A stretch of DNA of 64,000 nt from Acanthaster planci (Eukaryota > Echinodermata > Asteroidea > Valvatida > Acanthasteridae): NCBI RefSeq assembly GCF_001949145.1, contig NW_019091400.1, forward strand, positions 1,498,250-1,562,249, read 5' to 3'. Position 1 is the stretch's first letter. Every line of letters begins with the position of its first letter. Of the stretch, positions 1 through 12,600 are shown in pieces. The position numbers and the translations under genes were made by a program. The notes below the pieces were generated by a model. It was given only the letters and a program-made list of their open reading frames with translations. It was not told where the DNA came from and made no database searches.

Positions 1-883
1 AGTGCACACCAAGCGGACTTTTCTCCCCTCTTGACTGGAAAAAAGAAGGGGTTATGGTCGCTGAGACATTGGTAATTCCCCCTCCTACCTTTTTTTTTCC
101 CTTCATTTTTTTTCAGACAGTCTCCTTGCCACATCGCTGTCAGCGAATCGAAAGCCGAAAATGAAACCGTAATGCTTTTCCGAGTTAACGCAGATTCCAG
201 CCGCCATCAATTATATGCGCGGAATTGGAGGAGGACTTAACTGCCCCGTTGTGTGAAGCGTGCAGTGCGCGTCTAATTACAGTTGATGCGATGGAAAATG
301 GAAAAGGCAAAATCAGGTATGTCTCGAGAAAGGCAGTGACGCAAAGTTTTGCCTACGTACGCCTTAAAACGCCCACAAGGTGCAATCTTATTTTGGAGCA
401 TAGTTTGTGCAACTTTCTACTCCTCTAAATGTACGAAAACTACCTAACATTTCATTTTTAATGTACCATATTTTGGTCACCCCCCCCCCAATCTTTAAAC
501 GCTTAAAATCCCCATGACAAATCCTGACGAATAATCCTGACAAATAAGGGCGGTACTTCTACCACGGAGACAGTGTTCAGTTATTTTCCGTTCAAATTTA
601 TTTATGGGTAATTCAAGAAATTAGGGGTCTATTTTTTCGTGGCCCTGTCACATCAGGATTTTGTAAGTTCGGAACACATTTTCTAATTTCCAAGAGTGAT
701 GAATTAATCAACTAATTACCTGCCAAACACACAGTAACAGTTTGAAATCAATTCCGGCGATATTTCCATGTCAAATAACAAAGGTCAGATGTAAAGGGAC
801 ACAAAATTGTCGCACTTTTGGACCCCCAATTTCTGGAAAAAATTACCCTACATCTGTTCTTCCAACAGCACATTTAGCGCCAA

Positions 884-1097
884 TTACAGGATGAAGTGAT
901 AATAAGAAGACAATGAGGAAAGGTTCAGTTTTAGAAGTTGGAGGAAAACCCAAAATGAACATTCCAGGGAAAACCTAGAGAGTCAGACACGGACTGACAA
1001 CTCAATCCACATGCTGAACTAGGTGGCATTCGAACCCTGGGTCCCAGAGGTGGAAGGCGAGGGCAGAGCCTCTACACCAACCTGACACCCCTGGACC
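884..1097 (-). mobile_element. tRNA-derived SINE, copy A
   Basis: Read on the minus strand, this begins with a tRNA-like head. An A-box-like GTTGGTGTAGAGG is followed by CGCCTTCCACCTCTG and a B-box GGTTCGAATGCC. A body follows with ATGTGGATTGAG, GGTTTTCC and GGGTTTTCCTCC, then TTCTAAAACTG. The same order of blocks occurs on the plus strand at about 52256-52545, so the two are copies of one family in opposite orientations. RNA polymerase III SINEs with tRNA heads are common in invertebrate genomes. Boundaries are approximate and no target-site duplication was confirmed. Confidence 0.7.
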
Positions 1098-2268
1098 ACA
1101 AAGTGGCTCATTCTAAATATCTGTTTTTGAAAACTTAGCTCTCTGCCATGGACTATAACAACAAAATCACCAAAGAAAAGTATATTAAAGACAGTAAATA
1201 TCCAAAGATAATAAGCAGATTCATAAAAGCACCTTGAGTACGTAGTATATAGGACTAAATTAGGGTTAGTGGTTGTACATAGGTTCTGGGGATGTTAAAC
1301 GCGCGGTTTTTTGTTTGTTGGTTGGTTTGCAATGAATATATGATGTATTAGAACAGAGGGAAATTAATCGACTTTTTACTTCTTTCTGAAGAAAAGTTAG
1401 CGACCAAATGATTTCGATTTCCGCGTATTTGAACACACATTTACACACAAAGAAATTAAACCACAGGGTTCTTCGGAGATCGCCAATTGCATAAGAAGAG
1501 TAGGGAGTACTCAGGCTCAGCAGAATGTAGCTGGACAATCATAGACGAATCGTAGAAGCGCGAGGCGACGCGACGCGTCTCGGGTGTCTCCAGAAAAGAG
1601 TGAGATAAAAACAAAAGGGAAAGTACGACCGGTGGGAAAGAAGTTACAAAGTGGAGCCATAAAGCAGGAGAAAGGAGCACCCATCGCAAGGGTGGCCCAG
1701 CAACTCCGGGTAAGAGTTTCAGCAAACTGGCTGTTACCTCCTATTAGAAGACGCGGCAGGCTGGCCGTGTCAGTTACACGAACATTGGATGGGTGATTAA
1801 GCCCTTGTTATTTCACCTGCAGCCGGCTTCAGTGCGTTTTCTGCTGCTTGCGTTTCCAGCTTTGCATGTCATGCAGAGGGTACCGCAGTACATGCATGCA
1901 TAAGTGTGTGTGCGGGGAGGGGAGAACACTAGGCAACTGTAAAAAAAAAATACCATGGAAAAAAAGGCATTTGAACTCAGGTTTATATGGTATAAGGATG
2001 TGTGGAGGGGAAGAAAGAGACAAGGAGCTCGTCAATTGAACGCACCACCGTGCGCTGCCGGTCGAGGATCGATTTAGCCGCGGATCAAAAGTGCAGGGTG
2101 TCAGCCAGGGGGGTACGCCGGGGACCCCGCTCGCCTGGCTGCACAACTTTTGCGCGGGCGCGCCACCCCGGAAAACCTAATTGAGGGTTCGCACTTGCCA
2201 CACAGACTTGAAAAGGGGCTGGTTTATTTAACACTTTCTTGTGTTTTCTTTGAGAAGATATCTTCTTT

Positions 2269-2284
2269 TTATATATATATATAT
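2269..2284. repeat. (TA)n microsatellite
   Basis: A short uninterrupted run of alternating A and T. No function is suggested. Confidence 0.8.
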
Positions 2285-5200
2285 TTCTGCTCTTTTTGTC
2301 GGAGCTGCCCTTTTCGGCTCAGATCGACAGAAGACCTTGTTATAGACTTATCCACGCGCACGTACAGAGCGGCTAAAAAGAATCGTCAGCATTCAGTGTT
2401 CACATGACTTGACCGTGGCTTTCGAGACTAGGGGTAGTGAGACGAGGACTAATTGCCACGCATTACTGTGTCTCGCTGCCCCGAAATTGCACTTTTTACT
2501 CCGCTTTCTATCCCGGGTATTGTTGGCCGATTGATGGGCCAAACAGCGCGGAAAGGCAACTCCAGCTTGAAGAGGGAAGGGAGTGGGGGGGGGGAAAGAG
2601 AAATCTGGTAAATAATTTCACAACAGGAGAATGGGAAGGTGTTTTTCACTGACGACACCCTTGGGAAATGGGCGTGCTTGTTTCACGTTATTACTCACTC
2701 GCAAACACTGTTCCGACACCAGATTATCCGCAAGATGGGTCTGTCTGTCCATCACTTTTTGTTAGAAAACAAAGCCTATTTGTCTGCCGTGTTTTTGTTT
2801 GTTGACTGGGTGCCCGTTTGTCCGTTTTGATCATGCTCCGTGAATTTGGCAATGTGCTTTTAAATGGTTGCAACTGGTTGTAAGAAAAAATATAGGTAAT
2901 GTATGGGGCGGTCTTTGGAAGTCAGGGTTATCTTGATGCGCAGCAGTGGTCCGATAACCCAAGTTGTGACGTCCCATGTATATTTTAAAGCTGTTCTTGC
3001 GTGCAACCCGCCCGAATTACATGTATTCCGAACAAACCAGGCCAAAGTCGTCAGACTTCCGGCTTCTAGAACGGAAATCATTTTTTTTCATGTAGGCCTA
3101 CAGATCTTCTCTGTATTCTAAATCTTTGAATAATTCACATGGTTTGATAGTATTGTTAATGTTGTTAAGTACACAGAACACGGTAAGAACATTGGTTGCA
3201 AAATGATGGGAAGTAATTCAAAGGCCTGGCAACAGGTCTACAACGCAATTTTCATGTCACTGCAGCAAGTAGGCACTTTAAAGCCATATCCTTTTTTTGT
3301 ATTTGCACTGTTTACAGAGATTGTTTGTTTGTCTGTTTACAACGATTATGACCACGATTCCAGGAAAGAGTATTTTTGAAATGTATAGATGCAGTATGGG
3401 AAAATATCAAATTTCTTGAGAAACGAGGGTCCATTTTCTTTCCAGAGTGCTACACATGTAATGAATTTACCGTCGAAATACAGCAACAGGCCTTGCACAG
3501 GATATGGCAGGAGCAGTATGTAATAAGAGAGGTATATAATGCAGCTCAGGGGGCAGAAATCCCGATCCTTGGTTACATTAAACCCCAGCTGAGTAGCAGG
3601 ATCTCTCGATCAGTTTACCGGGGAGTCGTCGAGGGAGAAGTGAAGGACTCTAGTCGACCCCACGTCGCCTGAGCACCCCGAGAGACACACCTTGTCACCA
3701 AATGTGTGTCCTCAGTTCCCCCAGGGACCCTGACAAGAACCACATTGCACTCAAAAGGATCCAGGTCTTTTTTTTATGTAAATTGGTTTCTCGCAACCTT
3801 GTTCAATAATCTTGGGATCATTAGCTGCGTGTGTATCACTTGCTTTGCACGCTGAGTTATTTTGGTGGCGTCATGGCTGTGCCGCTTGCATGTACATGGA
3901 GTTGCTCAATGTTATCTGCCAAATGATTACCATCTCGAAGGGACACCCCAAATCGATGCTTCAATCACACGTATTTCTAATTTGTTTACTTTTCTGTTAT
4001 TTCAATTTTTTTTTCAATCGAAAATGCGAGGCAGCCATACCGTAGCCCTCTGCTCTTCTGCAAACAAGAGGGCAGTGCAAATTAAAAGTTACATCGAACT
4101 AAAAATTGCAGAATTTATTCAGAAATTGCCATGCCCGACACATGAGGAACAGACATCTATGCTGACCTGTAATAAACTCCTACAAATTCAAAACTACATT
4201 TTGAAAAATGACAAAGAATTCACAAATCAAAATTTGATCAATATCTCGAGGAAGTATTTGATTCCATTGTTTTTGAAATTCCCTCATGTATACTCTACCC
4301 CTTGCCAAACACACCGGATACAGCTCTGTTTACAAAGTGGCATCTTTCTGAAAAGAACACTGTCCACAATTCAGAAGTCCCTCGTCAATGTAAAACTAAA
4401 ACCCGGAATGCACAGCAACTGTTTCTTCAGGATAGGACCCTACCGTCTCGCAAAACTCAATTTCAAAAGCAGCAGATTATTTTCAACGGGTTGAGACAGG
4501 CCAAGACTGCGATCGGTCCAACTGACTGACTAACTGCCTCACCGCGTGTTTGTCTTTCCACATGACGGCAATCCCTAAGTCCTCCACCATCGCGAGCATT
4601 AATCCCTTAATCTGCTGTTTTACAACTCTCCCCCTATTCTCGTCGCACCTGTGCCATCCCACCAAGCAATAAGCTGTTATTTCTAGCCCCCAAAAGAAAA
4701 CACAACTCTCAAAACGCATACTTCCCCAGAAAAAATCATTAACCAGCTTAACAACAAAAGAAAAATAATGAAAAAATTTCCTGTTCCCAAATATTCTTTC
4801 TCCTTTTCCTTTTTGTTTAAGCAAACCCCCCCCCAAAAAAATGGTTGGCTGTATCTAAAAAAAAGGACCCAAATATAGAAAAATAAGAAAACAGTTTTAA
4901 TTTGAAGTAGGAACGGCGACTGGAGGGTTGGGATCATAATACCTTGGAGCGGTTTCTCGTCCGCCTCGCTTCGCTTAATTGATCCGCTAAAAGTTGGTGT
5001 TTTTTGAGGGCGCGAGTTGCCGCACTCCACCATCACGCTCAACTTGGCAGCTTCAAAGTAATTAATAACAATTTCCCCTCGTGGTGGTAGATGCACAGGG
5101 GCGCGCTTATAATATCACGGATGCCAATTTCGCGGTCAAAAAAGAGAGTGCCAGCCAAGAAAAAAATGAAAATAATAATGATCATGATAAAAAAAATAAC

Positions 5201-5677
5201 ATTCTTGTATATGGAGGTTCAGGCGTACTTTTTGTAACCACTTAAGGTGCTGGAGGGCGTGTAGAGTTGTGAGCCGGTCAGACGGCGTACATGTATTATA
5301 TATTATATATATGTGTGTACAGAAAGGGGGAAAGTACACCGCACCTGCGAAATCAAGAGTTTTTGCCCCTGGACGAATTTAGCACCTTTTTCACTCCGTT
5401 TTTCAAGAGTGTTATTTCCCCCAGACTAGGGCGCTTGGCGTGTGCGCTTGAGTGAGTCGGCAAATGTATGGGACTGGCCGGTTTTCTGAGGGCTGGGGAG
5501 GGGTACACGATTTAGCAATTTTTTTTCGCAGAATAAAGGGTCAACCAGAAAAAGCCGGCGTTGCAGACCACGATCAATGGTGATTGTGTTTAAAAGTACA
5601 CTGTCGTGGGACCATGCGGCTTGTTCATGTGCATGTATTATGTGCACCAGTCCAAAGTTCGGTACAGCGGCGACATA

Positions 5678-5709
5678 TCTTTTGTTTCCAGTTCATTGGA
5701 AACAAAAGA
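5678..5709. repeat. Perfect inverted repeat, 13-bp arms
   Basis: TCTTTTGTTTCCA is followed six bases later by its exact reverse complement. The arms are too short for a typical animal pre-miRNA hairpin. It may be a decayed palindrome or a local foldback event. Confidence 0.7.
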
Positions 5710-6869
5710 AAGCCAATAACATTGAGCGAGCACAGACCAACACACTTGGCTGCAGGCATATACGAACTATCACCAGCATGCATGTCTTCATAATCAAGGC
5801 TAAGCGTCGAGTAAGATCATTGGATCAACGGGCCCATTCTTTGGATATTCTTGGGCCAACTGAAGTTACTTGTTTCCAGTTTGAAAATGAAAATGTCTAC
5901 TGATTCTTGTTAAAGGTCAATCTTTTGATTTTCAGAAAGCCGGGTTCATTGACGTACACCCTAAAAAGAGACCTTTCAAAGAACTAAGCAGGTCCGATGT
6001 AACAACAAAGAAATCAAGGAACAATAAAAACAAACATGCTGTAAACCTAAAAACTACAGTAATCCCAAGAGATTTCCCCACTCTTCACAAGGGAGTTTAC
6101 GGCGTCTCCATGCAAAAGAGGGCAAGGAATTCCTTGGTTCCCGTTTCATACAGTACCAGTTTTCTTGTATATGGAATGGATGACTACCAAATGCAGATTT
6201 TACAGGCCAGAAGTGCTATAAAAGTAAACATCGTTCACTGTTGATGTATTTCACCTCCAGTTTCGAAGTACTGACCTTTTAACTAACTTCGGTACACGTC
6301 TGTGGATATTTTTATATTTTGATAAGTACAATTACCGCTACTATATCGTTCGGCGGTAGGAAGCTTTTACTAGCTGAGTAAACTAGAAAACGACGCCGAC
6401 ACAAAAGGGTAAAAAAGGAGCTGCCACGTTTTGCCTAATATAGGGTAATTTATTTTTGATCAAGTTAAAGGTAAAAATGAAAAAATCCACAACAATATTT
6501 AGAGATAAACCTAAAGCAGATTAAATCTGAATTTAAAGTTTAAAGTACAAACTTTTGGTTATGTTTCAAAAGTACAAAAATCTGTCTTTTTCAATGAATA
6601 AAACTTCAAGGCAACGGTGCTGGTTGGTCGGTAAATGCCAATAACTAAGCCCCAAAGACATTCTTCGCAGTCATTTGCTAGAACGTGCTCACCAAGAATT
6701 CCCAAGATCACAAAACAATCTTTAACTTGGACACACAAGTCAGTCGCACGAAGCAACAAGAGCCACCAGATACCAGAAGCTGCTAGCCAAAATTGTACAT
6801 TCCACCGATCTGCCGTTTCCCGCCAAACCAGTCACGAAAAAACGGACGATGCCCCGTCGAGTTACAAGA

Positions 6870-7600
6870 GAAACGGCACGTTGGATAACAACGTTTATTC
6901 GCCGATCATCACCAACGCCCAACTTGCGAGGTAAAACAATTTCCGCAAATTGCGCGTGACGGGCGAGCGAAGAAGCGAGACGAGGCAGCGGCTGCAATAA
7001 TGGGACATTGATGACCCAGGGCCACGGCAGCATCATCGCCTCGGGAGCCGGCGACAGTTGAAGCGATACCGTAAATTAATTGTTTTAGAGACACGGACGA
7101 GCCTGATTGAATTTGTTGCCATTTTCCCTGGTAACCCCTCCGCGCGGCAATATGCATATTAAAGATCGCGAGAGTCTGGGCGGACACGTCGCGAGTCGTC
7201 TGCTCAGGCTGTGTGAGCAGGCAAGCCTCACGCCTATGGCGTGTTACTACATGTCCATGAATGGTCCCACCGAGCCGGTCGATCTTCGCCAACTCTACCT
7301 TAGCTGCACACAGCGTAGTGAGAAGCAAGAGTCCCTCCAGCGATTTCACTACACCTCATAAGTGCTCTGGTTACACCTTCTTACCTCTGTCTCCGCTATC
7401 ATCCCTCGTCCTTCCCTTCTTTCATGACTCGATCAGAACATCAGTTTGCCGCAGGCCTCTCTCGCACCCAGTGCCCGTTTTGGACGGCGAGCTAACGAGC
7501 CGGAATAGCACTTCTGTTGAGAAAACGTCTGGGCCTACTGGGCACTCACAGACTGTCGTAGTGTCGTGGCACGCGCAATAACCCGGCCACAAACCGAATC
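6870..7600. promoter_or_regulatory. CpG-rich candidate regulatory island in putative DMRTA intron
   Basis: This stretch is visibly richer in CpG than its surroundings. It contains clustered short motifs of the kind bound by developmental factors: a TAAATTAATTG homeodomain-type core near 7074, ATATGCATATTAA near 7150 (POU/homeodomain-like), and the local palindrome CAATTTCCGCAAATTG near 6938. No open frame in it resembles a known protein. Its position next to a developmental transcription-factor exon makes an enhancer plausible, but this is inference from composition and motifs only. Confidence 0.25.
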
Positions 7601-8989
7601 AACCTTCGTGGCTTGTGGGAGGTGCTCAACCTTCTATCTTGCTATAAATTATCCCGTTCCTCGCTCGCCCCCTCTTTTTTTTCTTTAAATACTTTTCACT
7701 AGCTTCTCAGGGTGAGGCACAGTGTGATTTTCTAGATTGTTTTACCGAGTAAGTGTTTGTTTCTGGTGAAATTTCGCGCGGTCGGCGAAAGAGCGCCGGA
7801 AGTGCGCGAGGCTAGCGCGAAGGAAAACGAGTACACTCGGCCGCGGAGGGCGCCGCGCGAGCGCCGGCGAGCGAGGCGCAGGCGGGTTAGCAAACACGAC
7901 TCGTCCCGTCGGACATTGTCTGGCCAAACAGCGCCGTCTCCGGTTCGCCTTGCTCACGGGCCTGTTGATATTTCCATCGTCAGACTTGTTTTTAATTGTT
8001 ACATGATAACAGTTTAACAAGGCGGCGGCAATGTAAGCACTTTTAGGGACGATACCTGCGACGGGCATTGTATTGGATCGGGATATTGTTACAGAGGGTT
8101 ATTGTGTATACGGCAGCGGCATCGAATCGCGAGGCGGGTCACTAAACGATTGAGTGGAATGTTTCTTGATGCGAGTGCCAAAAAAAATGTGACATGAGAC
8201 TGAAAAAAACCTCAGACTCAAGCACTGGAAAAGGCAACAAATTTTGGCACGGCGTGGAAGACAACTTGATAACTTCAGTATTTTACCTGTCATGCGAGTA
8301 CCGTTCCTGACGCCGAAATTTGGCTTGAATTTTTTCTGCAAACTTTAGCCTTTGCTTAGTTTAAGAAATGAGTTACGGGTGGTCTAAGATATTTTGAGCA
8401 AGGAAAGGTTTTGATTTTAAACAGTAGTTTAAGGAATGAGTAAAGTACATTACGAACATATCCATACATCCTGATAAATCAAACACAATATTGTTGTTGC
8501 TTGGTTAACTTGTAGACATGAAACTTTACGCATCCAGTCCAAAATGCATCATTGTTCAACTCTAAACATACTTAGTTTAGAAAAGTGTTTAATGTTGAAA
8601 ACAATTTTTGCTGTGTCGGACTGTGTTGGAGAAAACGTGGAAACACATTAGTCGTATACCTTTAGGCCTATATGATTTAATTTGCAGACAGAGGTTTGTG
8701 ACGTCTGTACGAAATAAAGTGAAGAAAGGTGGTACCATTCGCGAATTGGTATTAACAATCATGACCCCGTGACCCAGAATAGCACTATATAAATGCCATA
8801 AATGCAGTTACTCGATGTAAAAAGGATCAAAAGAAAAACACGTTTCGACAATAAGCCCAACATCTCAAACTGGACCAAATAAATGCCACAAAAGGGAATG
8901 ATGCCCATCATATCCGTTACAAGGAGATTGTTATCCCAACAAACCGATCATCTGATCATGATACTTTGTCAGGCCAGGGGAGAGGAAAG

Positions 8990-9660
8990 AAAGAAAAAAC
9001 CGCACAAAGGGAACCTAATTTACTGGACCGCACGAGAGGAGTTTTGTTGCGGGGGCCAGACGGGGAGGGCCACAACGGGCCCGATGTAATCCCATGACGG
9101 CGCACAATCGCCGGTGATTATCACCGAGGGATGATCCTCGGTTTGTTACCCTGGCGAGGACGTTGCCTCCACCGCACGGTATTTTAGCCTCTGTTCCAGA
9201 CCCTATAGTTCCGGAGAGGAAAAAAGAAGAATACCTTTGTTTTGTGCAGTAGAATCCAGGTGTTAGCTCGCCCAACAAAGGGAGCCGTATGTGGCTTGAG
9301 AAAACAACTGTGATTTGCGACTGTAATTCTTGTTATTGACGGAACACCGACACAATCTAATCTCGATTATTAGCGAGGAGGATTTTGGTCTCTTGGGTGC
9401 AATAAGGCAGCGGATCAGGCCGGCTCATTAATTACTTTTTTCGCCCCGTCTACGGGGAATGAATGGACGGGGCAATCTTCACGGGCCAATGGGCAGTACT
9501 GTAGCAACTTCGGGAAGGAAAAGCACCTTTACTCCCCACCCGAATGATCGCTGCGGACCCCCTCTGTATCGGACAGGTCACCGTGTGTCGGTTCGGCAAG
9601 ATATGAAGGAAACGAGATTGCTGAGGCGATTGTGTGGTAAACATCCCAATAAGAATGATG
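8990..9660. promoter_or_regulatory. Second CpG- and AATTA-rich candidate regulatory island
   Basis: The stretch has CpG-rich sequence, nested short inverted repeats (CGGTGATTATCACCG and ACCGAGGGATGATCCTCGGT near 9112-9142) and an 8-bp stem GCCCCGTC/GACGGGGC at 9443-9473, next to CATTAATTAC. No coding signature is seen. It could be an enhancer, an unannotated noncoding RNA or simply GC-rich DNA. Cross-species conservation would decide. Confidence 0.22.
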
Positions 9661-12600
9661 AAACTACGACCCTATCGACGTCTCACTCATCCCTACAATA
9701 TATAGCAAATGCCAACTTATTCAAGATTAACATCTCATTATTTTTGATATGATTTGATCACGTTGGCAAACCCCTTGATTACACAGTATAGGAAATCGAC
9801 CCTAAACGCATACAGCCGAAGAAACCCGAGATAGACTCAAGTCCAAGGTTGATCGAGGTAAGAAACAGGAACCCAAGACTGTTGGCTTACATGAATGGGC
9901 ATCCCCACTATTCTCCCACCAAGCGTATACCCCGCTGACCTCAAACGTTTGTTATAAGAAAACTTCCATTATTTTCATGATTGGCAACTGCTCTGTTGCG
10001 AACTACATGCTGTCTTTCTAGTTATTCCCAAGCCCCTTTAAGTTGGTTCCTAATGGGTATTTTTCGGCTTCCGCTTCGGTTTTCCTTTACAATGAAACAG
10101 CAGAGATATTTTATCTACAGTTCCAGCCTCAATATTTTGTCGATCCAAAAAACTAACAAACAAAGCAAATTAACTCCATCGCTCTTTCTTTTAGGCACAA
10201 GAAAGTGATCTTGCAGCAGGAATCCGGTACGAGTTTTATCTATGCAGTTTTGTTTAAAAACTGACGGGGTAATGACAGATGTCGCCACGCACAGCTCAGT
10301 TCTTGACGCGAAGGGAAAAACTCACGCGCCGATAACGTCCCACCAGCGTTGCAAACAAATCTAATTAACAATCAAATTTAGAATCTCCTCCGTTTTCATT
10401 TACATTTGAGCTTCGTAATTCGATGCTTTTAATGAAGTACCGACAGTATTTCAAATCAAAACACGTTCTTTTTGAAAGATTTATGATTATTGAATTGTCA
10501 ACTTATTACGTAAAGGTGTTTCTATGATGAAAGCCATGGCTACTCCTCAGTAAAATACAGCTATACTTTTGCTTAAAAAACTACTCTTCACCAGTATGAT
10601 TACTCCAAACAACAACATAGTTACGGAGACTCTGCATCTTAGTCCGTCCTGGTTGGGTTCAAACAATGGAGACGAGAGGTGTACTGACATGTAGAAGACA
10701 AGGGGGAAATTTTGCCACCATCGTGACGATCCCGATTGGACAAAAGTAAAACAAACTTCAATATGTTTGCCTGCAGCTTTCCCTTGGCGGAAACTGCAAG
10801 TCGAAGCAAATAGCTGTGAGGTTGCAAAGAGCCCAACATTCACCTATCCAGGCTGAAATTTCAGTGGGAGGCCAGAACAACCCGAAGACCCCGGAGTTCC
10901 CGGCAGCCTGGACGAGCGGAGTTTGTAGACCATGTACACCTGCTGAAAACTTCCGATTCCAATTTCGGGACAAGAGAGAATCGCTTTCCTGATCAAGTTG
11001 TCAACTGCCCTGCGTGCGACAGCGTCGCAAGGAGGGGTCGAGCTTTGAAGTTGTGTGCTATTCACCAGTGCCACATAAAAAATGAAATAATTTATAAACA
11101 CAGTAAACATGACTTGTGTCCACAAGTTGTATATGGTATGCTCAGGTCACACGCCAGTCTCAAAACAATACAGTACACACTTGAAAACAAAAACTCCGTG
11201 ATCTCCGATCTCAAAAGATCTCCGTGTATTAAACTTAAATATGGGGAAGGAAAAGAGAGAGTGTAAAAAATGTTTCAAATTCAATCGCTTTTGATTATGT
11301 ACTCCATTCATTTCTATTTTTCATGCTACTGATGAATCAATGATTTCTAAACGTGACAAGCGCTGTTGCTTGAAGGAAATGGAAGATAGAAAGACTTTTG
11401 TCAGCGCATCAACGGTGGCTCTACTCTGCTGTAACCATTTTTGATCTTCTAAATGCTTTGAAAAAGATTACTGACCATCGATCGTAAGTATTACTGACCA
11501 TCGTAAGTATTATCTATTACCGGCAACTATTGTTGCTTTATTTTCAGAAGAGCAACAAGGGGAAGCGGTTCACAATTGTTGCACTGAATATGTATAAGTC
11601 GACAAATAAAATTCAAAATGCAAAAAAAAACAAAAAACAAAATCCACCTCATCGTTCACGAAAGTTCTCAGCTTCGTCTTTTACTGCTGTCAGAAATACC
11701 TTATCCTCTTGTAATTTTTATTCCCGTGTTTCCACGACACAGTTTGATGGAACTATAATTGCCCTTATCGCCATTTTGAGGAAAACAGATACCGGTATCA
11801 GGCAAACCGTCTTCTGAACCACCCCCCTCGCGCCTTGCCCTGCAATAACCTTATGAAGTCGTTCATTTTCGGATACTGACATTTTTGCCGGGGTCATGGG
11901 TGGGGTGTGAATACGCGACTGAATTGGGTAATGTACAGAAAATTAAGGCTTGTAATGAGCGTCGAAAGTGGAATTGAAATATTTCGGTGATACGAAATGA
12001 TGGTGATATTGGGGAAACTTAATGCGTGTGTTGTCTAATTTCTCATCTTGATATGAAGTTCAAGCTCGTCAAACTGGTATCGTCGCAGGGGAAAAGTACT
12101 GGCCTCGACCCTGAAACATCGAGATGGTCATAGCAGGTCATGGAAACAACTCCACACAAAAGAACTAAGAGGTGTTCTCTCTTTTTTTTTTGAAAAATAT
12201 CCGTGTGCATTTCCCCCTTTGAAATAATACAAGCTACTTTTTCTTGTTTGAAGCTTTGGTCTGATTATGGCGGAAGAAAAAAAACACAAAGACCGCTAAA
12301 AAAAAAAAAGGTGTGAAAATTTGGACCCGACGGAAACGTCGATATTATTATAGTTGTACATCAACCAGGATTGGGAGTTACACCGATTGGTTGCATACTG
12401 TAGCTCGTAAAAATAAATGAACAGACTTTGCAAATTTCGTGAAAAATCTCTCACTGATGTTCTGAGGTGGTCCACAAGATCACGAGGCACTCACTGTTGA
12501 CGGGATAGGGCCTAGAGGAAGAGCGTTTATCTGGAAACTGGGGGACTGTCACTGAACTTTGCTGCTTAACGTGATGTGAAATATCAACAGTCTAAACTAT

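Noticed and set aside
3862-4494. Open frame of 210 codons on the plus strand
   Set aside because: Starts at a non-ATG codon and has the composition of AT-rich noncoding DNA with no motif. Its position inside the putative DMRTA intron gives no support.
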